64,000 bases of DNA from Labilibaculum filiforme (lineage in GTDB: Bacteria > Bacteroidota > Bacteroidia > Bacteroidales > Marinifilaceae). A program made the position numbers and the translations under genes. Below the pieces are notes generated by a model. The model was not told where the DNA came from, did no database searches, and saw nothing but the letters and a program-made list of their open reading frames with translations. Of the stretch, positions 27,664-36,546 are shown piece after piece; the first letter of the stretch is position 1; every line of letters starts with the position of its first letter. The stretch covers positions 59,771 through 123,770 of the forward strand of contig NZ_MVDD01000011.1 of the NCBI RefSeq assembly GCF_002843315.1, read 5' to 3'.

Positions 27664-28788
27664 CTATTCAACGGAAATATTGTACACTCCATTAATGATA
27701 ACCTTAGCTAGATTTTGTGGGTCTAAAATTTCTGAGAAACCTTTTGATTCGCTGCCAATTTTTATTTTTTCCTTACGGAGATAATAGTTTTGCTCATCGT
27801 TTTTAGCAAGAACGAAAACGTAATGGTCGGTGCCCGATTTAATAATTGCTTGGCTAGGAAGAGCTTCTGCATTTTTCTCATTAGTAGTAATTTCGGCTTC
27901 AATAAAGGAGCCGTTGAATAGTTTACCTTTCGTGTTATCGTCAATTTTAGCAAGACAAAGAATAGATTTAGTTTGCGGGTCAATTCCTTTTCCAATAGCA
28001 CTTAAATGTGCCGTAAAAGCTTCATTTGAATTGTTTTGTGTTTTAAATTGTAATTTTTGTCCGATTTTTAGTTGATGAATATCCTTTTCAAATACCGAAA
28101 TTTGAATTTGTAATTGATTGGGGTCAACAATTTCGAATAGGGATTTTTGCTGTTCGGTAAATTGGCCAAGCATTAAATTGTACTTGGTTATGTAGCCACT
28201 TATTGGCGATGTGATAGCGAGAGAAGAATAAAATTGACCTTCTTTAATTTTGTTTGAATCGAGTTTTAATACTTGCAATTTTAATTTTAAACTTTCGAAT
28301 TTTGCTTTTGTAGCTTTATAGATGCTTTCGGAAGAAATAAGATCTTTTTCGGCACCAATTTTTTCACTGTATAAAGCTTTGTTTCTTTCATAATCGGCTG
28401 TTAATCCATGCAATAATGCTGCGGTTTCGGAAAAATCTTGCTGAAGTGCAATGAAATCATTCGACTCAATTTCACACAAAACTTGGCCTTTTTTCACATA
28501 GTCGCCTGCTGTAACCTGAATGCTTTTCACAATTCCTGAAATAGGAGTACTGCTATTTGCAATTCCATTTGGTGGTGCGCTTACGTAGCCGTTGCAGGCA
28601 ATTATATCAGCAAAAGAGTGCAGACTAAGTGTACCAATTTCCATTTCATTAGCGAGAAATTGTTTTTGAGAAATTTGAATAAATTGTTCCCCATCATTGA
28701 TAGCAGGATTGGTGGAAGCCGTTTTTTGTTTGCAGGCAAAAAGGCTAATGCTTATGAATATATAGGCGAGAATGCTGTGTTTTTTCAT
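27664..28788 (-). CDS. RND efflux periplasmic adaptor (MFP, CzcB/CusB type), lipoprotein
   Basis: A 374-residue membrane-fusion protein: lipobox L-F-A-C near residue 19, a biotinyl-lipoyl half-motif G-I-V-K-S-I-Q-V-T-A-G-D-Y-V-K-K-G-Q-V-L (~90-110), an alpha-hairpin (~115-190), second lipoyl half S-P-I-S-G-Y-I-T-K, then beta-barrel and membrane-proximal domains. It bridges the RND pump and outer-membrane channel. It follows the pump by 10 bases, same operon. No His-rich metal-binding N-terminus is present. Confidence 0.92.
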   Translation of the reverse strand: MKKHSILAYIFISISLFACKQKTASTNPAINDGEQFIQISQKQFLANEMEIGTLSLHSFADIIACNGYVSAPPNGIANSSTPISGIVKSIQVTAGDYVKKGQVLCEIESNDFIALQQDFSETAALLHGLTADYERNKALYSEKIGAEKDLISSESIYKATKAKFESLKLKLQVLKLDSNKIKEGQFYSSLAITSPISGYITKYNLMLGQFTEQQKSLFEIVDPNQLQIQISVFEKDIHQLKIGQKLQFKTQNNSNEAFTAHLSAIGKGIDPQTKSILCLAKIDDNTKGKLFNGSFIEAEITTNEKNAEALPSQAIIKSGTDHYVFVLAKNDEQNYYLRKEKIKIGSESKGFSEILDPQNLAKVIINGVYNISVE

Positions 28789-28798
28789 GATGTTAAAT

Positions 28799-31700
28799 TT
28801 ATTTACTTAAATAGTTAGCCTCAAGAGCAAGATAATTGTATTGAGATAGATTGTCAAGATAGTTTAAGCTTAGTCCTAGTGCATTTTCGATACTTACTAC
28901 AAATTGGAAGAAGTTCATTTCTCCCATCTGATAGGATTTTTCAGACATTCGAATAATTTCCGAACTTAATTGCTTGCCAGAGTCTTCGTAGTTTTGAAGC
29001 GATTCCTCATATTTCATCAATTCGATTCGTAATTCTTCTTGTTTTGCTTTCCGATGAATTAAAAAATCGGATCGCATATTTTGAGTGATGTCCAAGGTAA
29101 TTTTATTTGCTTTAATTCGTGCTTTTTGCTCTCCGAAAAATAGTGGTATTGCTAAACCAATTTGAAAACCTTCGTAGGTTTGAGATGCTGCATAATTATT
29201 GCTTCCTCTGAAATATCCTAGGGATATATCAGGAAGGAGTTTGTTTCTCTCTAAACCAAGCAACGCATACTGTTGTTCGCATTGCAACTTCATTATTTGC
29301 AGGTCGGAACCCGATTCAATAGGAATGTTTTCGAGTGGAATTCTTTTTAATTCTTGCATAGGAACCATGTAGGTACTATCCTGTTGTATAATCGCATTCA
29401 ATTTTTGATTTGCAATTTTTAAATTATGATTTATTTTCAACAGGTCTATTTCTACTTGTTGTTGTTTTGCTTTGGCATTAAGCAAATCAATTTGACTAAT
29501 GTCTCCTTTTTCAAATCGAAGATTTGCATTCTTTTTGAAATTGGCATACAATGAATCTATTTTAAGAAATATATTCTTTTTGTTTTCTAAGTATAGAATA
29601 TGGTAATATGCTTGAGAAACTTCCTTTGCTACCATTTGTTTTTTCTGATAATAACTGGTTTCTGCAATGGATATATTTCTTTTATTCACCTTTAGTTGTG
29701 AGGTGTAAACACTCGGAAAACTAAAGCTTTGTTCTACTCCAAAAATTTGTAGCGGATGCCCGTTTTCTGCAATATTATTTTGATCGTACTCATAGTATAT
29801 CAATGTTTTATCAATAGAAAATGCAGTTGCTTTTAAGGCTTCGCTTTGTTTTACCGAAAGTGCAAAAGCCTGTAGTTGCTTGTTGTTATTCATGGCCATT
29901 TGAATCGCATCTTCAAGATAAACTTCTTTTGTTTGTCCGGTTGCTGTAAGCGATAAAAAGGCAATTAGAATTCCGGTAATTGCCGATTTAGATCGGATAA
30001 AACGAAGTGGTCTGAATTGGATTCCGGTAACATTATAAAAAATCTCGAAAAGTAAAGGTAAGGCGATCATGGTAAGCATGGTGGAGGTAATAAGACCTCC
30101 GATTACCACAGTAGCTAATGGACGTTGTACTTCGGCTCCGGCTCCTGTTGAGAGAGCCATTGGTAAAAATCCCATAGCTGCAGCGGCTGCGGTAAGCATC
30201 ACTGGTCGAAGTCGATCTTTTGTTCCTGTGAGGATTAATTCTCGCATACTGGTGGTTCCTTTCTCCTGTAAATCTTTTAAATGTTCTATCAGCACAATAC
30301 CATTTAAAACAGCGATTCCGAAAAGGGCAATAAACCCAATTCCTGCCGATACGCTAAATGGCATTCCTCTAATCCAGAGAAAAAGAACGCCTCCAACCGT
30401 AGATAAAGGTACTGCGGTAAATATCATAATAGCATCCTTGAACGAACCAAATGCAAAGTGTAAGAATACAAAAATGAGCAGTAAGGCTAGGGGAACTGCA
30501 AAAAGTAAGCGTTTGCTTGCATTCTGTAAATTTTCGAACTGTCCGCCATATACAATATAGTTCCCTGGTTCTAGTTTAATTGTGCCATCAATTCTGCTTT
30601 GTATGTCTTTTACTACCGATTGTAAATCGCGATTTCTCACATTTACACTTACCGACATCATTCGATGTGTGTTTTCGCGTGATATTTTTGCAGGACCTTC
30701 AGAAAAGGAAATATCGGCCAGTTCGCTCATTGGAATTTGACTTCCATTTGGTAATGGAATCATTAATTGTTGTATGTTTTCGATATCTATCCGATGCTCT
30801 TTCTGGAGTCGTACTACCAAATCGAATCGTTTTTCTCCCTCGAAAACACTTCCGCTTGATTCTCCTCCAAAAGCCATTGCTAAATAGGAATTTAGGGTGT
30901 GCATATCTAATCCGTAATGAGCAATTTTATTTCGTTTGTAAACTACGCTCATTTGCGGTAAGCCTTCTGTTTTTTCAATAATGATGTCGGCAGCTCCTGG
31001 AACATCTTCAATTAACCTTTTTACTTCGTTGGCTTTACTATTTAAGTAAGTCAAGTCTTCGCCAAATATCTTAATCGCAATATCCGCACGAACACCAGTA
31101 ATTAACTCATTAAAACGCATTTCTATTGGCTGAGTAAATTCATATTCAATACCTGGAATTATCGAAAGAGCGTCTTTAAACAAGTCGGCAAGTTCTTCTT
31201 TGTTTTTAGCCACTTTCCATTCATTTCTAGGGTTTAATTTAATAATCATATCTATTTCTTCCATCGACATAGGGTCTGTTGGAACTTCTGCCGCACCAAT
31301 TCGACAAACAATTTGGTCTACTTCCGAAAAACTATCGATGAGGATGTTTTCCATTTGTGTACATATTTCAACTGTTTTGGATAGAGAGGTTCCTGTTTTT
31401 AAAACTGGCTGAATAACAAAATCACCTTCGTCGAGGGTAGGAACAAATTCACCACCCATTCTAGAGAACAGAACACCTGTGAAAATAAGAGCTGCAAAAG
31501 AGGCTCCTAAAACAATTTTTTTGTGACCACAAGACCATTTCATAACCGGAGTATACGAGCGGTAGGTTAGGTTCATAATTTTATCAGACAAATTCCATTT
31601 GCCTTTCTTTTCGGGTTTTAAGAAAAGAGCAGAAGCAACAGGAAGCCACGTAAAACCAAGTATCATAGCTCCAATAATCGCAAAACTAAACGATAGAGCC

Positions 31701-33142
31701 ATTGGTCTAAACATTTTACCTTCTACACCTTGTAGGGAAAGAATAGGGATAAAAACAATTAGAATAATGATTTGTCCAAAAATGGCAGAACTCATCATTT
31801 TAGAAGCTCCGCTAAAAGTGATTTTATCAATTAGAGTCTTCTTATCTTCTTTGTTTGACTGGTTAAATTCATCCGACTGCGCACTGATACGAATGGCTAT
31901 GTATTCAACAATAATTACTGCTCCATCTATTATAATTCCAAAGTCGAGAGCGCCCAAACTCATTAAGTTGGCATCAATACCAAAAACATACATCATCGAA
32001 AGGGTGAAGAGTAGGGCAAGCGGAATCATAGAGGCAATCACCAAAGCCGATCTGATATTCCCTAGTAGAAGAACTACTATCAGCATTACTATTAAACAAC
32101 CTAAAAGTAAATTTTCTACAACAGTAGTGGTGGTTTTTCCAATTAATTCACTTCGTTCTAGTATTGGGTTAATGAAAACGCCTTCGGGCAAATTTTTCTG
32201 TATTTCGGCAACCCTTTCTTTTACTTCATTAATTACTAGTTTCGAATTTGCATTCTTTAACATCATAATTTGACCCAGCACTTTTTCTCCTTGGCCGTTT
32301 GCAGTAATAGCGCCAAAACGATTGGCATATCCAAAATGAACGGTGGCAATATCTTTTATAACAATTGGAATATCTTGATTGCTTTTAATAACAATGTTTT
32401 CAATATCCTGAATGCTTTTTACTTGTCCGTCGCCACGGATAAAATACGATTGATTTGTTTTTTCGATGTATGCACCACCAGAAATACTGTTGTTGTTTTG
32501 CAAGGCTTCATAAACTTCCATGATGTTTAAGTTCATGTATTGCAATCGGGTTGGATCGATAGCTACTTCGTATTGTTTTAAAAATCCGCCCCAGCTGTTA
32601 ACTTCAACTACTCCAGGAATTCCTGAAAGCTGTCTTTTTACGATCCAATCTTGTGTGGTTCGTAAATCCATTGCAGAATATCGATTTTCATATCCTGGTT
32701 TTACATCCAAAATATATTGGTAGATTTCTCCTAAACCCGTAGTGATTGGGCCCATTTCTGGAGAACCAAAACCTTCTGGTATGTTAGCTGATGCTGATTT
32801 AATTTTTTCAGCAATTAATTGTCGGGGAAGGTAAGTTCCAATTTCATCGTTAAATACAATGGTAACTACTGATAATCCAAATTTTGAAATGGATCTGATT
32901 TCCTCTACTCCAGGAAGATTTGCCATCTCTAATTCTACCGGTGCAGTAATAAATTGCTCTATTTCTTGTGTGGAAAGGTTTCCCGAAGTGGTAATTACCT
33001 GAACTTGGTTATTCGTAATGTCGGGTACGGCTCCAATTGGGATTTTTAATATTGCATACGAACCAAAAAGAGCAATGGATAGGGTAAATAGAATAATGAT
33101 TAGCTTGTTGCGAATGCTGAAATTGATGATTTTTTCTAACAT
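28799..33142 (-). CDS. CzcA-type heavy-metal RND pump fused to TolC-like outer-membrane channel
   Basis: A 1447-residue fusion. Residues 1-~1040 are a full heavy-metal-efflux RND pump with the proton-relay helix L-G-A-L-D-F-G-I-I-I-D-G-A-V-I-I-V-E, and the porter segment Q-P-I-E-M-R-F-N-E-L-I-T-G-V-R-A-D-I-A-I-K, which is closer to CzcA/CnrA (Zn, Co, Cd, Ni) than to copper-specific CusA. Residues ~1070-1447 are a TolC/CzcC-type outer-membrane factor with long helices. The junction (~1050-1070, A-I-T-G-I-L-I-A-F-L-S-L-T-A-T-G-Q) looks like an internal signal peptide, so cleavage into two proteins is plausible. This fusion is recurrent in Bacteroidota. Operon order: pump-channel, adaptor. Confidence 0.93.
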   Translation of the reverse strand: MLEKIINFSIRNKLIIILFTLSIALFGSYAILKIPIGAVPDITNNQVQVITTSGNLSTQEIEQFITAPVELEMANLPGVEEIRSISKFGLSVVTIVFNDEIGTYLPRQLIAEKIKSASANIPEGFGSPEMGPITTGLGEIYQYILDVKPGYENRYSAMDLRTTQDWIVKRQLSGIPGVVEVNSWGGFLKQYEVAIDPTRLQYMNLNIMEVYEALQNNNSISGGAYIEKTNQSYFIRGDGQVKSIQDIENIVIKSNQDIPIVIKDIATVHFGYANRFGAITANGQGEKVLGQIMMLKNANSKLVINEVKERVAEIQKNLPEGVFINPILERSELIGKTTTTVVENLLLGCLIVMLIVVLLLGNIRSALVIASMIPLALLFTLSMMYVFGIDANLMSLGALDFGIIIDGAVIIVEYIAIRISAQSDEFNQSNKEDKKTLIDKITFSGASKMMSSAIFGQIIILIVFIPILSLQGVEGKMFRPMALSFSFAIIGAMILGFTWLPVASALFLKPEKKGKWNLSDKIMNLTYRSYTPVMKWSCGHKKIVLGASFAALIFTGVLFSRMGGEFVPTLDEGDFVIQPVLKTGTSLSKTVEICTQMENILIDSFSEVDQIVCRIGAAEVPTDPMSMEEIDMIIKLNPRNEWKVAKNKEELADLFKDALSIIPGIEYEFTQPIEMRFNELITGVRADIAIKIFGEDLTYLNSKANEVKRLIEDVPGAADIIIEKTEGLPQMSVVYKRNKIAHYGLDMHTLNSYLAMAFGGESSGSVFEGEKRFDLVVRLQKEHRIDIENIQQLMIPLPNGSQIPMSELADISFSEGPAKISRENTHRMMSVSVNVRNRDLQSVVKDIQSRIDGTIKLEPGNYIVYGGQFENLQNASKRLLFAVPLALLLIFVFLHFAFGSFKDAIMIFTAVPLSTVGGVLFLWIRGMPFSVSAGIGFIALFGIAVLNGIVLIEHLKDLQEKGTTSMRELILTGTKDRLRPVMLTAAAAAMGFLPMALSTGAGAEVQRPLATVVIGGLITSTMLTMIALPLLFEIFYNVTGIQFRPLRFIRSKSAITGILIAFLSLTATGQTKEVYLEDAIQMAMNNNKQLQAFALSVKQSEALKATAFSIDKTLIYYEYDQNNIAENGHPLQIFGVEQSFSFPSVYTSQLKVNKRNISIAETSYYQKKQMVAKEVSQAYYHILYLENKKNIFLKIDSLYANFKKNANLRFEKGDISQIDLLNAKAKQQQVEIDLLKINHNLKIANQKLNAIIQQDSTYMVPMQELKRIPLENIPIESGSDLQIMKLQCEQQYALLGLERNKLLPDISLGYFRGSNNYAASQTYEGFQIGLAIPLFFGEQKARIKANKITLDITQNMRSDFLIHRKAKQEELRIELMKYEESLQNYEDSGKQLSSEIIRMSEKSYQMGEMNFFQFVVSIENALGLSLNYLDNLSQYNYLALEANYLSK

Positions 33143-33242
33143 ATGTGTGGGCTTAGAGATAGAAATTATTAGGCTGTTCGATAAAAAAATACTTCGTTAT
33201 TGATTCACCATTTTGGACTTGAGGATTTTAGCTGTTTTGGCG

Positions 33243-33270
33243 AACAAGCTCACTTAAAAGCGAGCTTGTT
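33243..33270. terminator. Hairpin downstream of DsrE gene
   Basis: AACAAGCTC (33243-33251) pairs perfectly with GAGCTTGTT (33262-33270). No T-tract follows on either strand, so it may be an RNA-stabilising stem rather than a terminator. Confidence 0.35.
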
Positions 33271-33322
33271 AAAGATAATATATTTCGGGAAATAGTTTGC
33301 GGGGAGAACCAGACTTTATCGT

Positions 33323-33790
33323 TTAGTAATCGAATGTGAGTATGCGTCCTTTCGTGAAACTAAAGAATTTGTCTTTTTCGGCTAATTGAATTCCATCCAT
33401 TAGGTCGTTTGGTTCGTATCCTGCTACTTTCAGACAAGTAGGACAGGCATAAATACCTACTTTTTTATCGATTAATTGCTTAAGGTAAGCTTGGTAAGAT
33501 TCAAATTCCGAAAATCCCATGTCTTTTGCTCCTTTTACAAGTAGTTCTGTTGCATGAATATCCATATATACAAGAACATCCTTGTCTTCGGACATAAGTA
33601 CCGCCATTTTAAGAGGCATTAATACCCGATGAGGATCGTTGTAACCTTCCGTAATGTGAATGAAAACACCATCTTTAATAATTTCGGTTGGTAACATTGC
33701 TTTGCTTTCTGTATTCTCTTTTTGAGTTGAATTCATGTTGCATGAAATCATCATTAGAAATAAAAAAAATAATGGAGTAAGCTTTTTCAT
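33323..33790 (-). CDS. DsrE-family lipoprotein
   Basis: A 155-residue protein with lipobox M-I-S-C at ~17, then a DsrE/F-like alpha-beta domain: G-V-F-I-H-I-T-E-G, A-V-L-M-S-E-D-K-D-V-L-V-Y-M-D, and C-P-T-C at ~117-120 in the position of the sulfur-relay Cys. The export signal is unusual for a family that mostly works in cytosolic sulfur transfer; exported DsrE-like proteins occur near metal-efflux genes in Bacteroidota. It lies 180 bases upstream of the RND operon on the same strand. Confidence 0.78.
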   Translation of the reverse strand: MKKLTPLFFLFLMMISCNMNSTQKENTESKAMLPTEIIKDGVFIHITEGYNDPHRVLMPLKMAVLMSEDKDVLVYMDIHATELLVKGAKDMGFSEFESYQAYLKQLIDKKVGIYACPTCLKVAGYEPNDLMDGIQLAEKDKFFSFTKGRILTFDY

Positions 33791-34137
33791 GACTATAGTT
33801 GTTTTAGTATAAAGTAGGAATGATTATTTTGGAGTGTACTGATTAACCGTAATATAATGAGCTTTTAGAAATCGTGCCAACTGTTACTTCTAAAAGATTG
33901 CAAGGAGTGAATAAATTCACATTTGTAGGAGGAATGGAGTATGAATATAGTCTGTTTTTGGAGCGGTTTACTTACAATTTTGCCTTTGGTAATATCTTTT
34001 TCTTTTTTTAGTATCTTAAAAGCATGCGAAACTGTTAAAAAATGACTAATTGCAGCTCATTCTGCGATCTTAATTTTTATGCAATACAAAAACTAGTACT
34101 TTAGTGGATTATTATAAATGTAGCCAAAAATCGAATC
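33791..34137. other. Intergenic region between divergent DsrE and GAF genes
   Basis: No gene, hairpin with T-tract or exact TAnnTTTG element was found. It presumably holds divergent promoters. Confidence 0.4.
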
Positions 34138-36507
34138 ATGAAGCTGGATCAATTGAAATTAAATGTTGATGATATACCATTTAAAAAATCGTTAAGTTTT
34201 CTTCCTTTAATTAATAAGTTGAAGCAAGAACAAAAAGAGGGAGTTGAGATTGATTTGTATTCAAAGATTATTTTGGATTTAGTAGAGAAGAATCCGGAAT
34301 TAGCGAAAACCGATTTTAATATAAAAGACGTTGAAAAGTACGAAAAGGAGATTCATACAATGATGTCTTATATCTTTACTCCGGCTCAGTATAAAAAAGA
34401 TATTGGCGTTGTTGCAAGTCCTTTCGATGATAAGAATTTCTATTTTACTCCTAATTACTTGGAGATTTATAATAATGAGAATATCGAAATTGAATTTGTT
34501 GAACAAAGAAAGCAGGATAGCTGTTATATGACTTTTACGAAGTTGATATATGCTTACTTAATGATTTTGCCTAAATTCTACAATTTTCAATTGGATATGG
34601 ATTATCTGTTTTTGTACCGCATGACAGATAAATTAAATGGTTTGGTGAAATATTACAAATTGGAATTTAATGAGTCTTGCATTGAGCTTTCGCATAAAGG
34701 TGCATTGCCAATAGTATCTGAAGATCAAATTCGGGAAATGATAAACGATCCGATGAATATGGATTTTTGGTTACAGACTCTTCCTTTAGATAATTTCACA
34801 TTTTCTGGTTTTATGTCGTTTAGATATGTTGATGTTACTCAAATTGAGGTAATTTCTTCTTTAAAATCTCAATTGCTAGAAAAGTCATCTATTATTAATA
34901 GGAATAATTTTAGCGCACTAGAACAAAATATTCGTTCCTTATTAGCATTGCCAAATTTAAATTTGGGTGTAATTTCTATGGGTGTTAGTCAGGGACATGT
35001 TGATAATCCATCCAATTTTTGGCATGGCTTTATTGATTCAAAAAAATACCAGTGCGACGCATATCGTGGAACGATTTACGAGGAGGCGGCATTAGTGGGT
35101 TCTTCGGTGTTGGTTGGTGATCTTTCGAAAAGAGAAAGTTTGCAGCCTGTGGAGCAAGAGTTGCTAAATCAAGGCATTAAGAATATAAGTATTACTCCAC
35201 TTCATTACGATGGTGAGTTGGTGGGAATGTTGGAGTTAGGTTCTACCAAGGCTTTCGATATCAACTTTACTAAGCTTCGGGTGATAAAAGATATTATTCC
35301 AATATTCTCCATTGCCGTTCAACGAACAAGTGAGGAACTAAAAAATAGAATTGAGGCAACCATAAAGGAAGAGTGTACAGCAATACATCCTAGTGTAGAG
35401 TGGCGTTTTCAGGAAGCTGCAGGTAGATTGCTGGAAAATAAAGAGTCGGATGAGTTGGCAAAAATGGAAGAAATTGTATTTAAAGAGGTGCATCCTTTGT
35501 ATGGTGCTATCGACGTGCGACATTCTTCGGTGATTCGTAATCAAACAATCCAGGATGATTTAGTGGAGCAGTTGCTGTTGGCTCGGATGGTGTTGAAAGA
35601 AGCCTTTTCGGATCGAAAAATGCCTATTTACGATCAATTAATTTATAAGATCGATTTTTTTATCGAGGGAATCCAAAAGGGACTGTCTTCGGGCGATGAA
35701 ATAAATGTTCTTAGTTTTATTCGAAATGATGTAGAATCTCTTTTTCCACATTTTAATGAAAAAGGCCCTGCCTTAACAGCTGCAATAGCCGAATACGATA
35801 AAAATATAGATCCTGAATTAAATATTGTTTACAAACGAAGAAAAGATTTTGAGGATAGTTTGGGGATGATTAACGATTGTGTAACTTCTTACCTTGAAAA
35901 AGAGGAGGAAAAAGCACAGAAAATGTTTCCCCACTATTTTGAGAAATATCGGACCGATGGAGTAGAGCATAATATTTACATAGGACAAAGTATTGCTGCG
36001 AATAAAACATTTGATCGAATTTATCTAAAAAATCTGCGTTTGTGGCAATTAATTGTAAGTGTAGAACTGGCAAGGAAAACAAATGCTTTAAGAAGTTCGT
36101 TGCCGATTGATCTGGAAACCACGGGTTTAATTTTAGTACATAGCCAACCTTTGGCCATTCGATTCAGACAAGATGAGAAAAAATTTGATGTGGATGGGGC
36201 GTACAATATTCGTTACGAGATTGTAAAGAAAAGAATCGATAAGGCAGTAATAAAAGGAACCAGCGAACGATTAACTCAACCCGGAAAATTAGCGGTAATA
36301 TTTAGTCAGGAGGCCGAAATGGCAGAGTACCAAAGATATTTGGAATATTTAATTGCAAAAGGTTATTTTGAGGACAATATTGAACATGTAGTACTGGAGG
36401 ATTTACAAGGAGTGTACGGTTTACGGGCAATTCGAGTGCAAATTAAAGATGGAAAAGTTCGAGAAGAAGTGCTGGAAGTTGCCAAAAAATTAAAATTGAA
36501 CGAATAA
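34138..36507 (+). CDS. Large GAF-domain protein of unknown function
   Basis: A 789-residue cytosolic protein. The N-terminal ~250 residues are unrecognised; residues ~270-400 resemble a GAF domain (I-S-I-T-P-L-H-Y-D-G-E-L-V-G-M-L-E-L-G-S); the remainder is mostly helical, with a C-terminal basic alpha-beta region (Y-L-I-A-K-G-Y-F-E-D). No kinase, cyclase or DNA-binding motif is visible. It precedes the patatin gene by 39 bases, so they may be cotranscribed. Confidence 0.7.
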   Translation: MKLDQLKLNVDDIPFKKSLSFLPLINKLKQEQKEGVEIDLYSKIILDLVEKNPELAKTDFNIKDVEKYEKEIHTMMSYIFTPAQYKKDIGVVASPFDDKNFYFTPNYLEIYNNENIEIEFVEQRKQDSCYMTFTKLIYAYLMILPKFYNFQLDMDYLFLYRMTDKLNGLVKYYKLEFNESCIELSHKGALPIVSEDQIREMINDPMNMDFWLQTLPLDNFTFSGFMSFRYVDVTQIEVISSLKSQLLEKSSIINRNNFSALEQNIRSLLALPNLNLGVISMGVSQGHVDNPSNFWHGFIDSKKYQCDAYRGTIYEEAALVGSSVLVGDLSKRESLQPVEQELLNQGIKNISITPLHYDGELVGMLELGSTKAFDINFTKLRVIKDIIPIFSIAVQRTSEELKNRIEATIKEECTAIHPSVEWRFQEAAGRLLENKESDELAKMEEIVFKEVHPLYGAIDVRHSSVIRNQTIQDDLVEQLLLARMVLKEAFSDRKMPIYDQLIYKIDFFIEGIQKGLSSGDEINVLSFIRNDVESLFPHFNEKGPALTAAIAEYDKNIDPELNIVYKRRKDFEDSLGMINDCVTSYLEKEEEKAQKMFPHYFEKYRTDGVEHNIYIGQSIAANKTFDRIYLKNLRLWQLIVSVELARKTNALRSSLPIDLETTGLILVHSQPLAIRFRQDEKKFDVDGAYNIRYEIVKKRIDKAVIKGTSERLTQPGKLAVIFSQEAEMAEYQRYLEYLIAKGYFEDNIEHVVLEDLQGVYGLRAIRVQIKDGKVREEVLEVAKKLKLNE

Positions 36508-36546
36508 TTTAGTTCGCCTATTGGGCTCTAGAAAAAAATATTATTT

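Noticed and set aside
30069..30560. Plus-strand ORF of 163 codons inside the RND gene
   Set aside because: Shadow of the strongly supported minus-strand pump.
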